In this document: in pieces, positions 26,926-40,575 of the stretch
How the letters are laid out: the number at the start of each line of letters is the position of its first letter
Numbering within the stretch: position 1 is the stretch's first letter
NCBI RefSeq assembly: GCF_021018805.1
Contig: NC_086248.1
Location: 22,452,922-22,516,921 of the forward strand
DNA from: Prinia subflava
Taxonomy: Eukaryota; Chordata; Aves; Passeriformes; Cisticolidae
Direction of reading: 5' to 3'
DNA: 64,000 nt
Translations under genes and position numbers: made by a program
Notes under the pieces: generated by a model
Told to the model about the DNA's origin: nothing
What the model saw: the letters and a program-made list of their open reading frames with translations, nothing else
Databases searched by the model: none

Positions 26926-29900
26926 TGAGGATTAAATGTATATTTCAAGCTTTTGTTTTTTCCTCCAGCATTAATTTTGGTAAGATTCATCTTATCTAAA
27001 CTTAGCTGTTTAAATCATAAAAAAGGCTTGCTATTGAATTGACGTTGTCTCTCTAATCAGAGGAGTTAAATATTTTCAGAGCAGTTTCTCATATATGTAA
27101 TATGTACATCTAAGATGAGATGAATCCATAGTGTTTTGTTGCAAAGAAAGGATAGCTAAGTACACAACATTTTATCAATAAATTTAATATACATGATACT
27201 GTTACAACAAAAAGTCTAAAAGTGGCAGTAAAATTTTGTCTCAAAAATCCAAAGTCCAAAACTTTTCATAAAATACCTTCTCAATAGAGTTATTCAGTGT
27301 TGTCATAAAACAGGATATATTGATGCTTTAAATCAAAACTTATTACTTGCACATCTCACCAATGATTTTATGGATTATGACACTGATATCTTTAAATAGG
27401 TTTCTGTTTCCTTAAGCTAACATGGGAATATTTTACTCCAGGATAGATACTCCTGGATGATTTCCAGACTGGCTCTTCAGAGTTATGTAGATTAAACACA
27501 GTAACAAAAGGCCATATTTTAGACAATATCTTTGTTTCCATAAATCAATGACTATTTTTCGTTCCATAAACAACTTCTATCTTGCCACAAGAATTAACTT
27601 CTCTGTACCCTTGGGAGAACTCCAGAGGAAAAAACAGTGCAGAGAAAAAAATTATTTAGAGGAACTTTGGTGATATTTCAGATTTCAGATGCTGATTTTT
27701 TGCTTCTCTCACTTACTCTCTCTCACTTTCTTGCTTTAGAGACTACATACATTTTAAATATGAATTTGCATGATTTTTGAAGTGATCCTTGCCCATGCAA
27801 AGCCTTTATGTACTTGAGCTACACTGCCACTGTATAAATACATTGAGAAAACTGAATTAAATCTATGCTATATATATACATCTTTCAATTCTAGAGGGTA
27901 TTTCACTAAAAGCTAATGAATTTTTAAATCCAAAAATTATCTTGAGCATGTATTTCATATTGAAAAAACAAACAAACAAAAATTTTGTGGACTCTCTCAA
28001 GTCACAAAATATTTTAGAGAGATTCAGAAATCAACCTCAGATTCCATGGTTCTTAGTTTCTGTCTTTGCCTGCTCCTCTCCTTTTAGCCATTTTTTCGTC
28101 TCCTTTCAGCTATTCTTGACAGCTAACAAAAGCAGTAAGCTTTCAGTTATCTTTGAACTTCAAAGATATTCGGATACAAGTCATTTTGTTCAAGTTCATC
28201 TTCCAAAGTCCAGTGACCCAAAAATAGACTATTACATTGATATTTCTTCTAGGTCCCCACTGATGATGTGAGAGAGAAGACTGCTGGAGGTCAGTCTTAT
28301 AAATCTCATGTTAACTATGACTGTCCAAATAAAATGTATTTGATGTTCTCAAACCATGATTAGTTGCAAAAGTTCAATACAAACATAAATGAACACCAGA
28401 CTGAAAAAACCCTACCACATGAACCCATCTGAAGTACAGTACAGAAGAACGCTGACACATACACATGACTTCTCAGATAGTTTCCTCTCTATGATGAGGT
28501 TTTATGGAAGTTAATGTTGTCAGGAAAGACCGATATACTAAGTGGAAGACTGGGCTTGTAAAAAAATTATATCTGTCAAGCAAAAAGAACACTACCACAC
28601 ATGAAAGACACCAGTTCAGCTTCACTTCAGGGTGATCATGAAATTAAAAAGGCTATTAGGTGTGTGGAACACTGCAAATAAAACATCAGTGAGACCTGAC
28701 ATCTTCTATACTACTAATAAAGAAAACCAAAGCTAAGGGGATCTACCTGTTTTAAAGAGGAAGATTTTAGCATTTACTTCAAAGCAGCACTTGTTTACAC
28801 TTCAAAGATTGGAAATAAAACCAAACACTGAGGAAAGAAGGTACTTCTTTTACTCCTTTTTCCCCACATGAAGAGAGTGGAGAACAAAAGTTTGCATGTA
28901 ATGTATCAGAAAATGAGAATATAAAGATGGTTTGCAATTCATTTCTGTTCATAGCACTTCACAAAGTAATGGATCTGAGAGAACTCTGACAGGTCCCTTT
29001 ACAAAAAGAATAATTATCTGGAACTGTGATTTAAAGGTAATGGAGAAAGCCTTGCCTTATGTACTATCAGGCGCAGCTTAAATACTTCTCCATCTCCCAA
29101 TATAGTGACACGTATTAATTTCAAGGCAGTGTATTTTGCATATTTTATTTGAACATCTTGTTCACAAATAACATTAAATTTTCATGACTTTATTAAATGA
29201 GTTGATAAAAACGTGCATGAAAATGTAAAAACTTATTACTTGCAAAAAAGGCAAGGAAGCCTTTTAAATTTTTTTTTTAATTAAAATTATGTTGGAAGAA
29301 GGCTTGTATGGAAGATATATCCTGGTTATGAAAGCTTTTTTCTTTTGCTTCTGGCTATTGCTTCTTACCCGTAATCCTTGTTTCCAAGCTTTGATTATCT
29401 TCTAAACAACAAAACTTCTACCTATTTAAAGCTGTCCGTTTCACAAGCTAAAAAACCAGTAAACAAGGAACATCTTCCTTTCCCCACCACTTAATGAGCT
29501 TATTGGTGGCAATCAGATTTCCAATACCAATTTATTCACTTATTTACTCACTAATTTCATTGGGTAAGAGCTGTTTGAAAGTTGAAATATGACTTTTGTC
29601 TCAGGTTGTGCTAAAATGTTGTTGTGGAACCACAATGTGCTTAATGGGTAGGAAATTTCTGATTTTTTTTTTGCAAAGTTAATTTTTTAGCCCAACTAAT
29701 ATGACTTTCAGTATTTCCTCATGAAAATCTGTTTGTCAGCTAGTTTCTGATATTTCGGTTTCTTATCATAATGCCACTTTCTCTGAATTTCTGAGAATAC
29801 TAAACAGGCAAACCGACATTGCTGAATATTGAGAATATGGATAACAAGATAAATGAGCCAGCTAGAATGTTCCACACATCTCTAATTTCAAAATACCACA

Positions 29901-30281
29901 CGACATTTGCCATTTCCAACCTTACACTGGTAACTGGCATTCTGTTCAATCATCATAAATTTGTTTAAGTATTTAAACAAAGACAGAAGAACCCCTGAGA
30001 GGTTTTTGACAGTGTAGCAAATTACACAGGTTTGTTAAATGCACCACTGTGCTGGTGCAAGGCAGCGTGGCAAAGCATTCCCATGGGAACTGGGGGGACA
30101 GCAGGATCAGGGCCAGTTTCTCCAGTGTAAGCAAGGATATATCTACTGAACCACACCATGAAACTCTATACTGAAAACCTATCTATCTGCCAATAAATGT
30201 TAATGCACAATAAAATTAAGCCCACTAGCTATTTTTCACTGATTTTGCACTTTTACTATAAGCTAAACTAAACGCTGGATA

Positions 30282-30331
<50 letters not shown>

Positions 30332-33300
30332 TAGAGTAAGTTCCTTTGCCTAAGGGCACTCTGTAGTTACACCCATGGAGGTATTTAGCAGAAAGCTAAA
30401 AGCTGTAGTCTGCTCACACTCTGAACCAGCAGGAAGCTTTTTAGTAACACACAATGCCACACTGAGCACAGCCTAATTGAAAGCTCTATAAAGCAGTTTG
30501 GACTCCACTTGTCATATGGGGATGTGATGCTGCATAAGGTGGGCACAATGAACCGATGCCTTCAACCTCCTGTGAGCAATCCCAGTGTTCTCACCCATCC
30601 AGGTAGTGAACACACTAAATTCACCCTGGAATTTACCATACCTCAATTTCTCTGGACAGAGGAGCCCCAATACAAGCAATCTACTTCGTGTTCCACTTTG
30701 AGGTGGTCAAGGGAGCTAGATAGAATCAGAGGAGCTATAAATTTGCCCCAAGTAAGATGAAGCCAAGTAAACGAGACAAATAAATGTTTACTATATACTT
30801 TAGGCTTTAGCTCAGACTCATGGTATTTAAAGAGAAATTATAAGAACAAAAGAAAAAATTACATCAGAAAGAGCAAAAAAAGCAGAAGAAGGAAGTCATG
30901 GTGAAGCTTAAGGTAAAAAAGGATGGTGATGGGAAAGAGGGATTTGCTTTATTCAACAAACGCACTTTGTTTTCTGGCATGCAATTTTGCCTGCTAAAAT
31001 TGGACAGTTTAAATGTAATATACTTCACTATTTACCTTACACATGGATTTCACATAATAATTTGAAGCAAAGGATGTAAGTCCTTGTTTCCTACCTCATT
31101 CAGGAAATGATCATCCAGTAATATCACTGTGGAGATGCTTATCATTCCAATTAAAGGTAACTCTCTCAGTACGGTTATTGAATTGAATTCACAAACCCTT
31201 TTTATTAGTTCTGTCACCTTCTTTTTGCAGATGGTGGTGTTTATCCAATTAAGGTGAATGGCTATTTTTGTCTACTAGACAAAGGTAAGTTATGTACTTA
31301 AAAGAAAAGCATTTAAGTATGAACTCTGAAATCCCCTCCAGCATAAACCTGATCCAATTAATTAAACCACATGATTTTGCCTGTCTGGAGTTACAGAAAA
31401 CATAGAGCCATTCCTGAGACAGTGGGTCTCTATCCAGCATGTATGAGGGCTCATTCAATCTCACAATGTTTTCTGTAAGAAACAAAAGTGGCTGAAGCAG
31501 TTGTGGTGGAAGGAAAGAGAAACGTGAGGCCCAAATATTCACCTGTTTTCCTAAAGGCCTCAGAAAATCTGAGAGAAGCTCTGGCTCTGCAATTAAACAT
31601 TCTGGTGGTATTGGGGCACTGCCAACACTAGGAGGTAGCAGAGCAGAGCTACATTTCCATGACTCTCTGAGACAATGGGAAGGTATTTTCCAGTGACATA
31701 CTTGACTCTTCATCATCCTTTACACAAGCACACACTACAACCTGCCCCAGTGCCTCTGCTGTACGTGTGCATTCACTGAGGTAATATACTTCCTGCTCTA
31801 TATCCACTTTATTTCCTCTGTTCAAAGATCCAAGAGGTGTTACGTCAAAAGCGTGTCTTTTACTGCCCATAAACATCACTTTAGTGTTAGTACAGCTGCC
31901 TTCATTGGACCTGTCTTTACAATTTCAAACAAAAGACTTGATTTAGCACATGCTAGACTGCCTTACTGCCGAGCTGGGAAAGCTCCACATGTGACAGCAG
32001 CTTGCTTCCCTTGGATTATGGTCCCAGGGCTCTAAAAATCTTTAAACATAAATAAAGTTAAAAGATGCTCTGAAAACACAGATTTGCAGACCCAGAAATT
32101 TGAAGTTTCTGAAAACCAAAGGGATGTGAAGACTCTGGAAACGGGATCTCCTTTTGCCACAGGAAAACAATGATACAATTTTATACTTCTCCACCTTCCA
32201 CTCCAAGATGCTTGACAGTCTTTCTTCATTTACCAAGAGAACACACCTATTAATGAAAACACTATTTTTCACAAACAATAAAACAGAGATTAAATGATAT
32301 TTTTAAAAACAGAAAGATCTCTTGTTCTACGTCTGCTTCCAAGACCTGATTGTTTGACTGAGAATTTAATTTAATCACACTAAATGATGACAGAAAGAAT
32401 GTAAAATTTTATTATTTTAGGAAAACGGGAGTTAGATTGAGTGAAAATGACAGCGACAAAGTATATTTCCAGCAACTTACATTTAAATTTCTGATACATG
32501 TGACTTTTAAGGTGCATTCATTAAGTAATGTATCATACCCTACATTGGGTAATGGAGGTTATTTCAGGTTGTTTTTTTTTTTTCTCTCAAATTAAACACA
32601 GTTTTATGAACTACTGAAATGCCTGACCAATTAAGTGATTTCAAATAAAAAATTTGAAAGAGGTAATACAGTACCAATTGAAGTCTTTCTAACTGAACTG
32701 TGCAATGAAAAAACTTTATCAAACCTTCATACTAATCAATATAGCATGCAAATGCTGCCAGTGAGGACTATTAAAACAGTCAAAGAAGTTTTATGGGATT
32801 CATCTTTACAGCTACCCACTTGAAAAATCAAGAATAAGGTAATTATGTAAATTTCTTGTGATAATTAAACGTCATATTGTATAGTCAACAATTCAAACTC
32901 TTTCTGCTCATATCAATATTGTACCAGAATACATCATAATTCACTTCCACAGTTGATGTCAAATGCCTCTAGTTATACTGAATATGTAAATTAAGCTGGT
33001 TATATTAAATATGTAAATTAAGAAAAATAAGTAATTTCAAAGTCAGAAATTGGTTCCTAAAATACCATTGCCATGAAACAAAAAAAGTTTTAGCTAAAGC
33101 TCTAGCTAAGCACATCCATACTTCTTTTTAGGCAGGACCTTCCTACACACAAGCAACAACTCTGAGCATAGGAAACTGAAGTTATTGGCAACAATAACAC
33201 AGTGCTCTTGAGAAGAACTTATCACCTTTATCGTCAACCTATAAGATTATAACTACTAATTCAGACTACGTGCAGAAAAAAATCTCCATTTGTGACAAAG

Positions 33301-36036
33301 ACAGAGGGTTTAAAATAGAGACAAAGCAGTGAAACAGTACTAATAATTAAGGCCCAATATTAAAATAACTTTTTCTTTCTGTGCTCTGTATCTTGAAATG
33401 CTGAAGTTAACGAGCTTTCCTTTTGGCAAGGTCTTTATGAAAAGAATGAGAAAACATATGATTAATGGTGACAGCAAGAATAAATAAATGAGGACAAGAT
33501 TATACTGTGAAAGCAAACTTGAAGTTAGCAAAAAGTTGCCAAATATGTTGAATAGTTGAAAACTGGCTTTTGTAAAATAAATCACCGTATTCTTTATTAT
33601 ATAGTCAGAAATTAGTGCTTTATTTTTAAATTTAAAATATATAATTCAATAATTGCACAAATTGTTATTGATTTATTATTTTTTTATTTTATTAGATAAG
33701 TTATTTCCTTAAATCTATTTGAACTATACCTCTCATTTGTCACTGCTGTATTGCTGGAGGAAAGTAACTTGAATCCTGATTTATACCACTGCATGGTATA
33801 TTGTTGATGATCTGAAATATAGGGGAGTCCTAGGACAACTACAACAAAGTGCTGTTCTTCTGTTCCTCTGCCCTTTTTCACCTTAGGAGTGTGAGAAGTG
33901 CAACATTTGAAAATCAGGATTTCAGAAGCAGCATTTTAAAGGGGATTCAGAGTTCCTGGCTGTGGATTTCCATTTGTCTCATAGAATTCTTCTATTATGA
34001 TTTTGTTTGAAGTTGAATAAAGTCCTTTAAGTGCTTTGGATACTTTAAACTAGACCTTCCCTACAGTCCACTGTAGTCTCTCACTGTACAGTCCACTGGA
34101 AATCACTGTTGCTTTCATGTATGGTTTGTGATTTTCCATTCCCTCCAAAGTGTCATATTTGGAGTAACATTCAAATAAAGAAAGGTTCTGAAAGCTTAGT
34201 TTGTAAAAGATCCTTTTTCTCTAGCTCTTTTCATGAAAAATTCTTTCTGTCTATGGAATCTGTTATTTTTGGTCACTAAATCCTAGGCTTCTTGGAATTT
34301 CAAAAAAGAGCATAGGTGCCTATAATTTGCAGAGTTGTGTCCACCCAAAAGCACTAACTTTCCAGTTCTACATGTCTCTCAAATATTGATTTATAGCACT
34401 CATGTTTACAAGATTCTCTCTCCTAAAAAAAAATCACAAATTATTGTAAGTGTATGAGGCAAGTTTTATTTTGGCAGATGTGGAAAGTTCATTTGTAGGA
34501 AGTTTGAAATAAAACCAGGAAAAAGAGTTAGGTAAAATATAAAAGGGACCATATAAGTCCCAGGTTGTTACAAAAGTGATTTCCATAGAAATTATGGGTA
34601 GATGGAGACAGAAACTTTAAAAAGCCTCGGATTGAAAAGAAACAGTAAGACACAGATCAACTGTGGAGATTGTGAACAATGGGAAAGAGTGGCACTATCA
34701 CTGCTCTTCGTGCCTAACCTCAGTCACTGCTGTGCAGTCACTATCACAACCCAGAACGGGAGCTGGAACTTCTCCTTGAAGCCATAGCTTCTGCTCTTGT
34801 TACGTGGTCTCATTTACACTTCCTCTAAAAATGCACTGAAAATATTAGTCCTTGTTAATAAGATTCTTAACTGTTATCTAGGTTAAAATTCAATTTGCTA
34901 GACAATTGCATCCATTTGTTTCCATTCACTGTCACCAGTGCTAGGTCACTGTAGACTGAATGCTGCGATCAACTTCGTTATAATTTAGGAATTCACATGC
35001 AAACGTCCCATGCACCAGCCCAAAACTGGCTCCTTTTCAATCTGATATTTGATACTCATTCACTGTTGGAGTGTAATTTTTTCATTTTATATGTAAATAA
35101 CTTGCTTTTCTTTCCTCACTAGAGAGCATTGACTTATTCATGGTAATGTACTCTTTCATAATTTTTTTTCAGAGTGGCAGTTTCTTCCAAACTTGGAACA
35201 TCTCACAGCAAGCAGAGAAACCAACATCTTTTTCACACAGCATGATATTAGAATATTTGGCTAAAGGCCCTAAAATATTAAAAAGAAACAAACAAACACA
35301 AAAAAATCTTATTCATGATCCTTGTCTTTACTTGTTATGCTCAATTTACTCTTTCATGCTTGTAGCATACAAAGGAAATTTTGATGGCTTGGTGTTTTAA
35401 CGGCCTGGTGTTTTATCTTTACAAAGAAAGGGAGCTTTTTCTTCATCCATTTTCAAAGATTTCTACAGGAAAAAAACATGAAGCTACAGCTGAGAGAGGT
35501 TTTCTTGTTAACTGCCATGCTTCTCAGAACCTCACATTCTGTATGCTGTGGAACATGTATTGAAGGACTGCACACTGTAAGTTTTAACCGAGCAACATAT
35601 TCTTTTACTGTACAGAGTGATGTTAAGCTTATTCAGTGACACTGTTTGAAATTTCAAAGTTACTCTGAGTTTTTTAAAGATCTCTTTTTCAGTACTTTAC
35701 CTCTTTCAAGATAAAGCAAAATTAAGAAGGTATACACTTTGTAAATAACTCTTTCTTATTACAAGTATTAAATAAAATGATGTGCAGCATAAAAGTAATC
35801 AGTATGATGTTTGAAATAAACATAAAAAAACAAATGTGAGAAGTACGAACTAAATTCCTTATTTCACTACATTGGTTGTGAAATGATGGTTTCATGTGTG
35901 AAAGGATGGTTGCTTTACTACTGCCCCTGGTACTTACTAACTTGGCTGCACAGGTCTGTCTCACATAATCTAATAGCACACAAGAATTGTGCTCTAATTA
36001 AAACCCTGTGGAATTAATTCTCCAAAGTACTGATAG
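26926..36036. other. Intronic sequence, AT-rich, no genes
   Basis: No recognised coding sequence. The longest ORF is 155 codons on the minus strand at 31249-31716; it has no identifiable domain and falls within chance expectation for this length of AT-rich DNA. The poly-T run at 30.3 kb is listed separately. A 14-bp motif ATATGTAAATTAAG is duplicated near 32983 and 33008. Confidence 0.55.
30284..30327. repeat. Uninterrupted poly-T, 44 nt
   Basis: 44 consecutive T on the plus strand, that is, poly-A in transcript sense. No TTTATT (reverse of AATAAA) sits just to its right and no target-site duplication is obvious, so there is no direct support for a processed pseudogene. Confidence 0.97.
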
Positions 36037-36146
36037 ATTCATAGAATGATTTCGGTTGAAAGAGACTTTAAAGATTATCCACTTCCAAACCCGTCATGGG
36101 CAGGGAATCTTCCACTAGACCAGGCTGCTCAAATACCTTGGACTTC
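36037..36146 (-). mobile_element. CR1 LINE, 3' terminal fragment
   Basis: Reverse-complement CR1 3' end: ATTCATAGAATGATTTCGGT, then CCAAACCCGTCATGGGCAGG and CCACTAGACCAGGCTGCTCA. About 110 bp long, orientated with CSMD1. Confidence 0.92.
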
Positions 36147-36747
36147 ATTAGAAACATAATTTTGTTTAATATTAGTGTTCTATCTTATTAACACTTCTGT
36201 CATAAAAAAAAGGAATATTTACCTTTAAAAGCAATTTTCTTTTAAAATCATTTGCTTTCTGCAACACACCAATAAATTTTCCTCTTTTGAGACTTGAAAT
36301 TATGCTACTAATCAATGATTTCCACGCTGCTTGCCCTTCATCATAAGACAAATAGTTTTTGTAGTATCTTCTATTAGATATTGGGCAACAATCCTCCCTT
36401 TAGTGAAAAAAAGGTGGAATTCCAATAAGGTATACAAATGTTTTGTTCGTTGTCCCAAAGGAGTATCTGATTAATTTTCTCACATATAGCAGCCTAAATG
36501 CAAAGAAAACCCCTATATTTTTAATAGGAAATTTTAAGCAATTTTGCGATGGAAATTTATAAACTATGAAACAAAGGATGTCTGTCCTCTTTACCTGAAA
36601 TCTGAGAACACGTGGTCCCTGCACAGTTCTCTTGGGAATCCCTACTTCATTACTTCATCACCATGAGCAAAGCAATGATCTTGTCTCATTTTTCCTTCCT
36701 CTCTCAAAACACCAAACTTACAAAGTTTTTAACTGTAGTAAAAGATA
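36147..36747. other. Intronic sequence between CR1 fragments
   Basis: AT-rich, nothing recognised; short ORFs only. Confidence 0.6.
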
Positions 36748-37428
36748 ATGACTAATGAGAGAGACAAGGGGATAGAGTGCACTCTCAGTGAATTTGCAGA
36801 TGACACCAAGCTGAGTGGTGCTGTTGACACATCTGAATGATTTAATGCCATCATCTGGGATGGGGCAGCCCTGGTATCAATCCAGGTTGGGGATGAACAG
36901 TTGAGAGCAGCCCTGCCAAGAAGGACTTGGGGGATGATGGTTGATGAGAGGCTGAACACGTCTTGGCAGTGTATTCTTACAGCCCAGAAATAAAATGCTA
37001 TCCTGGGCTGCATCCAAAGCAGTGGGAGGAGCAGGGCAAGGTGGGGATTCTGCTCCTCTGCTCTGCTCTGGTGAGGCCCCACTTGAAGCACTGCATCCAG
37101 CTCTGGGGTCTCCAGGACAGAAAGGACATGGACCTGTTGGAGTGAGTCCAGAGGAGGACACAAAGACACCCACAAAGGGATGGAGCACCTCTTATATGAG
37201 TAAAAGCTGAGAAAATTGGGTTTGTTCAGACTGCAGGTTTTGAGGTGGACTAATTTCAGCTTTTCAGAATCTGAATGGAGCCTACAAGGAAAATGGAAGG
37301 AAGCTATTTTCAAGGGCATGTAGTAGCAGAACAAGACAGAATGGCATCAAACTGAGAGTAGATGTAGATTAGACATTAGGAAGAAACTGTTTATTGTGGA
37401 GTGGAAAGATTGCCCAGAGAATTTATGA
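36748..37428 (+). mobile_element. CR1 LINE fragment with end of the reverse-transcriptase region and 3' UTR
   Basis: Begins inside ORF2. Bases 36766-36837 translate to KGIECTLSEFADDTKLSG and a few more residues, the CR1 form of the catalytic YxDD box (here FADD), before a stop at 36838. It then continues through the CR1 3' region: GAAATAAAATGCTATCCTGG, CTGGTGAGGCCCCACTTGAA, GCATCCAGCTCTGGGGTCTC, ATTAGACATTAGGAAGAAAC and GATTGCCCAGAGAA. It ends before the usual terminal repeats, where an inverted CR1 abuts. The long minus-strand ORF of 201 codons over this region is antisense to the element and not a gene. Confidence 0.93.
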
Positions 37429-37442
37429 ACGGCACATATCTT

Positions 37443-37968
37443 CAGTCAAAATTTTCTTCCTGATGTCGTACTGGAACCACTCCTAGTGCTTGAAGACATT
37501 TCCTCTTGTTGCTGGTTGTCTTAGAGAAGAGGGCAACCTCCACATGGCTACAGCCTCCTTTCAGGCAGCTGTCGAGACTGATAAGGTCTCCCCTGAGTCT
37601 TCCTTTCTCCAGGCTAAACACCCCCAGCTCTCCCAGCTGCTGCTCACAGGACTTGTGCTCCAGACCCTTCCCCAGCTCCGCTGCCTTTCCTGGACTCACC
37701 CCAGCCCCTCAGTGCCTTTCTTGAAATGGGGGGCCCAGAACTGGACCCAGCACTTGAGGCCTGACCAGTGCCAAACACTGGGGAGAAACACTTCCCTGGT
37801 TCTGCTGGCCACATTATTCTTCATACAGGCCAGGATGCCACTGGCCTTTTTGGCCATCTAGGCACATGCTGGTTCATGTTCAGCTGCTGTCAACCAGCAC
37901 CCCCTGGTCCTTTTCTGCTGGGCTACTTTCCAGCCATTCTGTCCCCAATTCCTCTCACTAACTGAGGA
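37443..37968 (-). mobile_element. CR1 LINE 3'-region fragment, inverted relative to its left neighbour
   Basis: Reverse-complement CR1: CAGGCTAAACACCCCCAGCT, CTCACAGGACTTGTGCTCCA, CACCCCAGCCCCTCAGTGCC and a part with CAGGCCAGGATGCCACTGGC. Its 3' side lacks the terminal repeats and stops within about 15 bp of the end of the plus-strand CR1, so the two form an inverted pair. The plus-strand ORFs across it are shadows. Confidence 0.94.
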
Positions 37969-40575
37969 ACTATATCAAGTACTTAAAAGCTAGAAATGAG
38001 GGAGTTTTTTGGTAAATAATGGCTAATAATTTACATTAAAATTCATCACTGTTTTGTTATTTATGACATTAATCTGTGCATTCTACTTCAGAAGCCAAGA
38101 GAAGCCCATGTTAGTAACTAAGATAAACAGGGAGTCTAATATTGGCATCTGCTATTTTCATTTCTTTGCCATTTTGCTTTTGTTTCATGATTCTGGTCAC
38201 ACTAGACCTTTCAAAAAAACCCAGCAGTGCATATGTGTGTGTGTTGGGAGTATGGGAGATAAACAAAGATTATTTTTTAAATTATCTTTTTTTTCTGAAA
38301 GACAGAAACATATAAATGAGGTTTGTAGACAGAAGAGAAATTTTAAAGAGTGCTATTCCCTGCCTGGTTTGTATCTGGACTATTATCAAAATTTTTGTTC
38401 AAATTTCTTTATGATCAGTCAGTCTTATTATATGCACTTAAGTTAGCCACTGGCTAGATAACGTTCTTAATAAATTCATTGACTTGAATGGAGATCAGAA
38501 TACATAGTTTTCACTCAAATGCAAGTATGAACATAGGAATAATCTGGGATGCCAGCAGGAGTACACTTTAGACTGAAGTAAGTGGGAAAAACATAACTGT
38601 CAAAAGCCAAGGCCCCTAATAATGGCAGCAGATACTCCTGTGAACTTGAACAGTATGAAAACTGAGGAAAGTCTCCAAGTAATATTGGAAACTGCAAGAT
38701 TATAAGAACACTTGTCTACAAAATTTGTTTCACAAGAGGAACTGATTGTGTGTGACTGGATGACAGAGGAGAGGATGCTGAAATTCAGAAATAAGGGACT
38801 GCAGAATTCCCCTCAAATGCTTGAAAATTTCTGATGATGTATCTGACACCTGATCACAACATCCCTGTCCAAAACAGAGGGATATAAAACCAGAGTGTGA
38901 TCAGACAGTCAATAATCATAAGGCTCAGTTAAGGCAAGCAGGTAATTACCAGATGACAGTAAGAGAACATGATTCACAGTTTAACCTAATTACATGCATC
39001 AGAATTATGATTACTATATCTTATAAAGGTTTTTCCATCCTCTGTAATTTGACATATCAAATATATTTTTCCTCTCTAAAACAAAGCATCAAAACTTCTT
39101 CATAGCACACAAGTTATGTACTAATTAAAAAGATACCTACTACAGTTACATAAAAATTATAGAAAATCCCACAATAAGGATGTACAGCAAAAAATCAAAA
39201 GGGGGCAGATTTTGACAGCTGGACTTTTTTCTCATTGTGGAGTCCAGCTATAAATTTTGTAATGGCTGTTTTTTAATTATTAGTTTGCTCTCAGAATAAA
39301 AGCAAAGGGAAGTGACTGATGTCTGACCAAGGACAGCTGCAATAATTATTGTATTCAAAGTATTTAGTATCAGCCCTGCTGATCAGCTGGGCTTCCATAC
39401 ATAATTACGTCAATTCAACTTATATAATTTAAAGTAAAACAGACTCTACCTTTTTCAACATAACAGAAGATGCAGAAATACTAATATGAAACTGCTTACT
39501 GCACTCTGTATGTGTAATGTATGTCTGGACGGCAGAAAAAAAGGGCAGAAATGGTCTTCACTCTCAAAAATTAATGACTTTAAGAATAAAAATTCCTTAT
39601 ATAGCAGAAATTGAGTTAATGTTATCACCTGATTAGTTAGGAAGTTGTCTGTTTTGGAACCATATCCCAGCTGTCATCTTCTAAATCCTTACTTGCAGTA
39701 CCTTTGATTCCAAAGTCCATTTGTACTACATACTATGTACAAATGCTTCAAAGCACCGCTGACACTTACAGAGGTTCAGTTGCAAAAGAATGGAAGAGGC
39801 AAAGAAGCAACACCTAGATATTTTTGGAAGATAGACTATGGCCAGTTTCAGATGAAAAAAGAGATCTACCTCCAAGAGGACAAAGAAATTGACCACAGCT
39901 ACGTTTTCACTTTTTCACTATGGTGAGTCTCACATGCATCTTATCATGCTGACTTTATCCACTACACTAAAAAAACCTTTAAATAACTGATGAATAATAT
40001 TACACTATAGGTTCATGCACTGCTTTGCCTTCTTCAACAAATCTAATGTTTTTCCCCCAAGAAATAAAGTTCCTTAAATGTGAAATAGATTTTTTCAGGT
40101 GGAAGTTCAATGGTTGTGGAGGGGAAAAAATCTTTTCTAGTTGGCCATCATTTAGTGAATTGCTTGCTAGTAAGAAGACTCCTTATTTGGCTTTATATTT
40201 AATACAACTTTTGTTAAATCTTTTTGGCATGTAGGCTTGCCAAAAAATTAGAAAGCATGTGATTTTGAATTGGGAAGCTAAAATTTTGGGAAAAGATATT
40301 TTATATTTTGTCCACATGTGGGAAAAAAAGCTGCAACAATACTCCAAACATGAGTTTGAACCTGCCAGTATTGCACACATGAATTATCTTTCCTTCCATT
40401 ACATGCTCTTTTCGTGTTGGCAGTAACTGTTTGTCAACATTTAGCTGATACGGTCACAGACTTTCTTTCCTTTCAACAGCTTTGTAATGTATAATGAACC
40501 ACATTCTAGCCCTGCACTACAACAGTTTCCTCTTCCTAATACATTAATAGGTGAAAAGCCTAAGAAAAATCCGAT
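37969..40575. other. Intronic sequence without recognised features
   Basis: AT-rich. A 130-codon plus-strand ORF at 38054-38446 shows no domain and is probably random. A short GT run is at 38230-38243. Confidence 0.55.

Noticed and set aside
30328..30760. Possible processed retrocopy beside the 44-nt poly-T
   Set aside because: No reverse-complement AATAAA near the tract, no recognisable coding sequence and no target-site duplication.
31249..31716. 155-codon minus-strand ORF in otherwise unique intron
   Set aside because: No domain, signal peptide or family resemblance was seen, and one ORF of this size is expected by chance in 64 kb of AT-rich DNA over six frames.
36729..37334. Longest ORF in the window, 201 codons, minus strand
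   Set aside because: It runs antisense through a plus-strand CR1 whose reverse-transcriptase motif and 3' UTR landmarks are clear. The ORF is a shadow.
38054..38446. 130-codon plus-strand ORF
   Set aside because: No domain was seen, codon choice just follows local AT richness, and it lies antisense within the CSMD1 intron.
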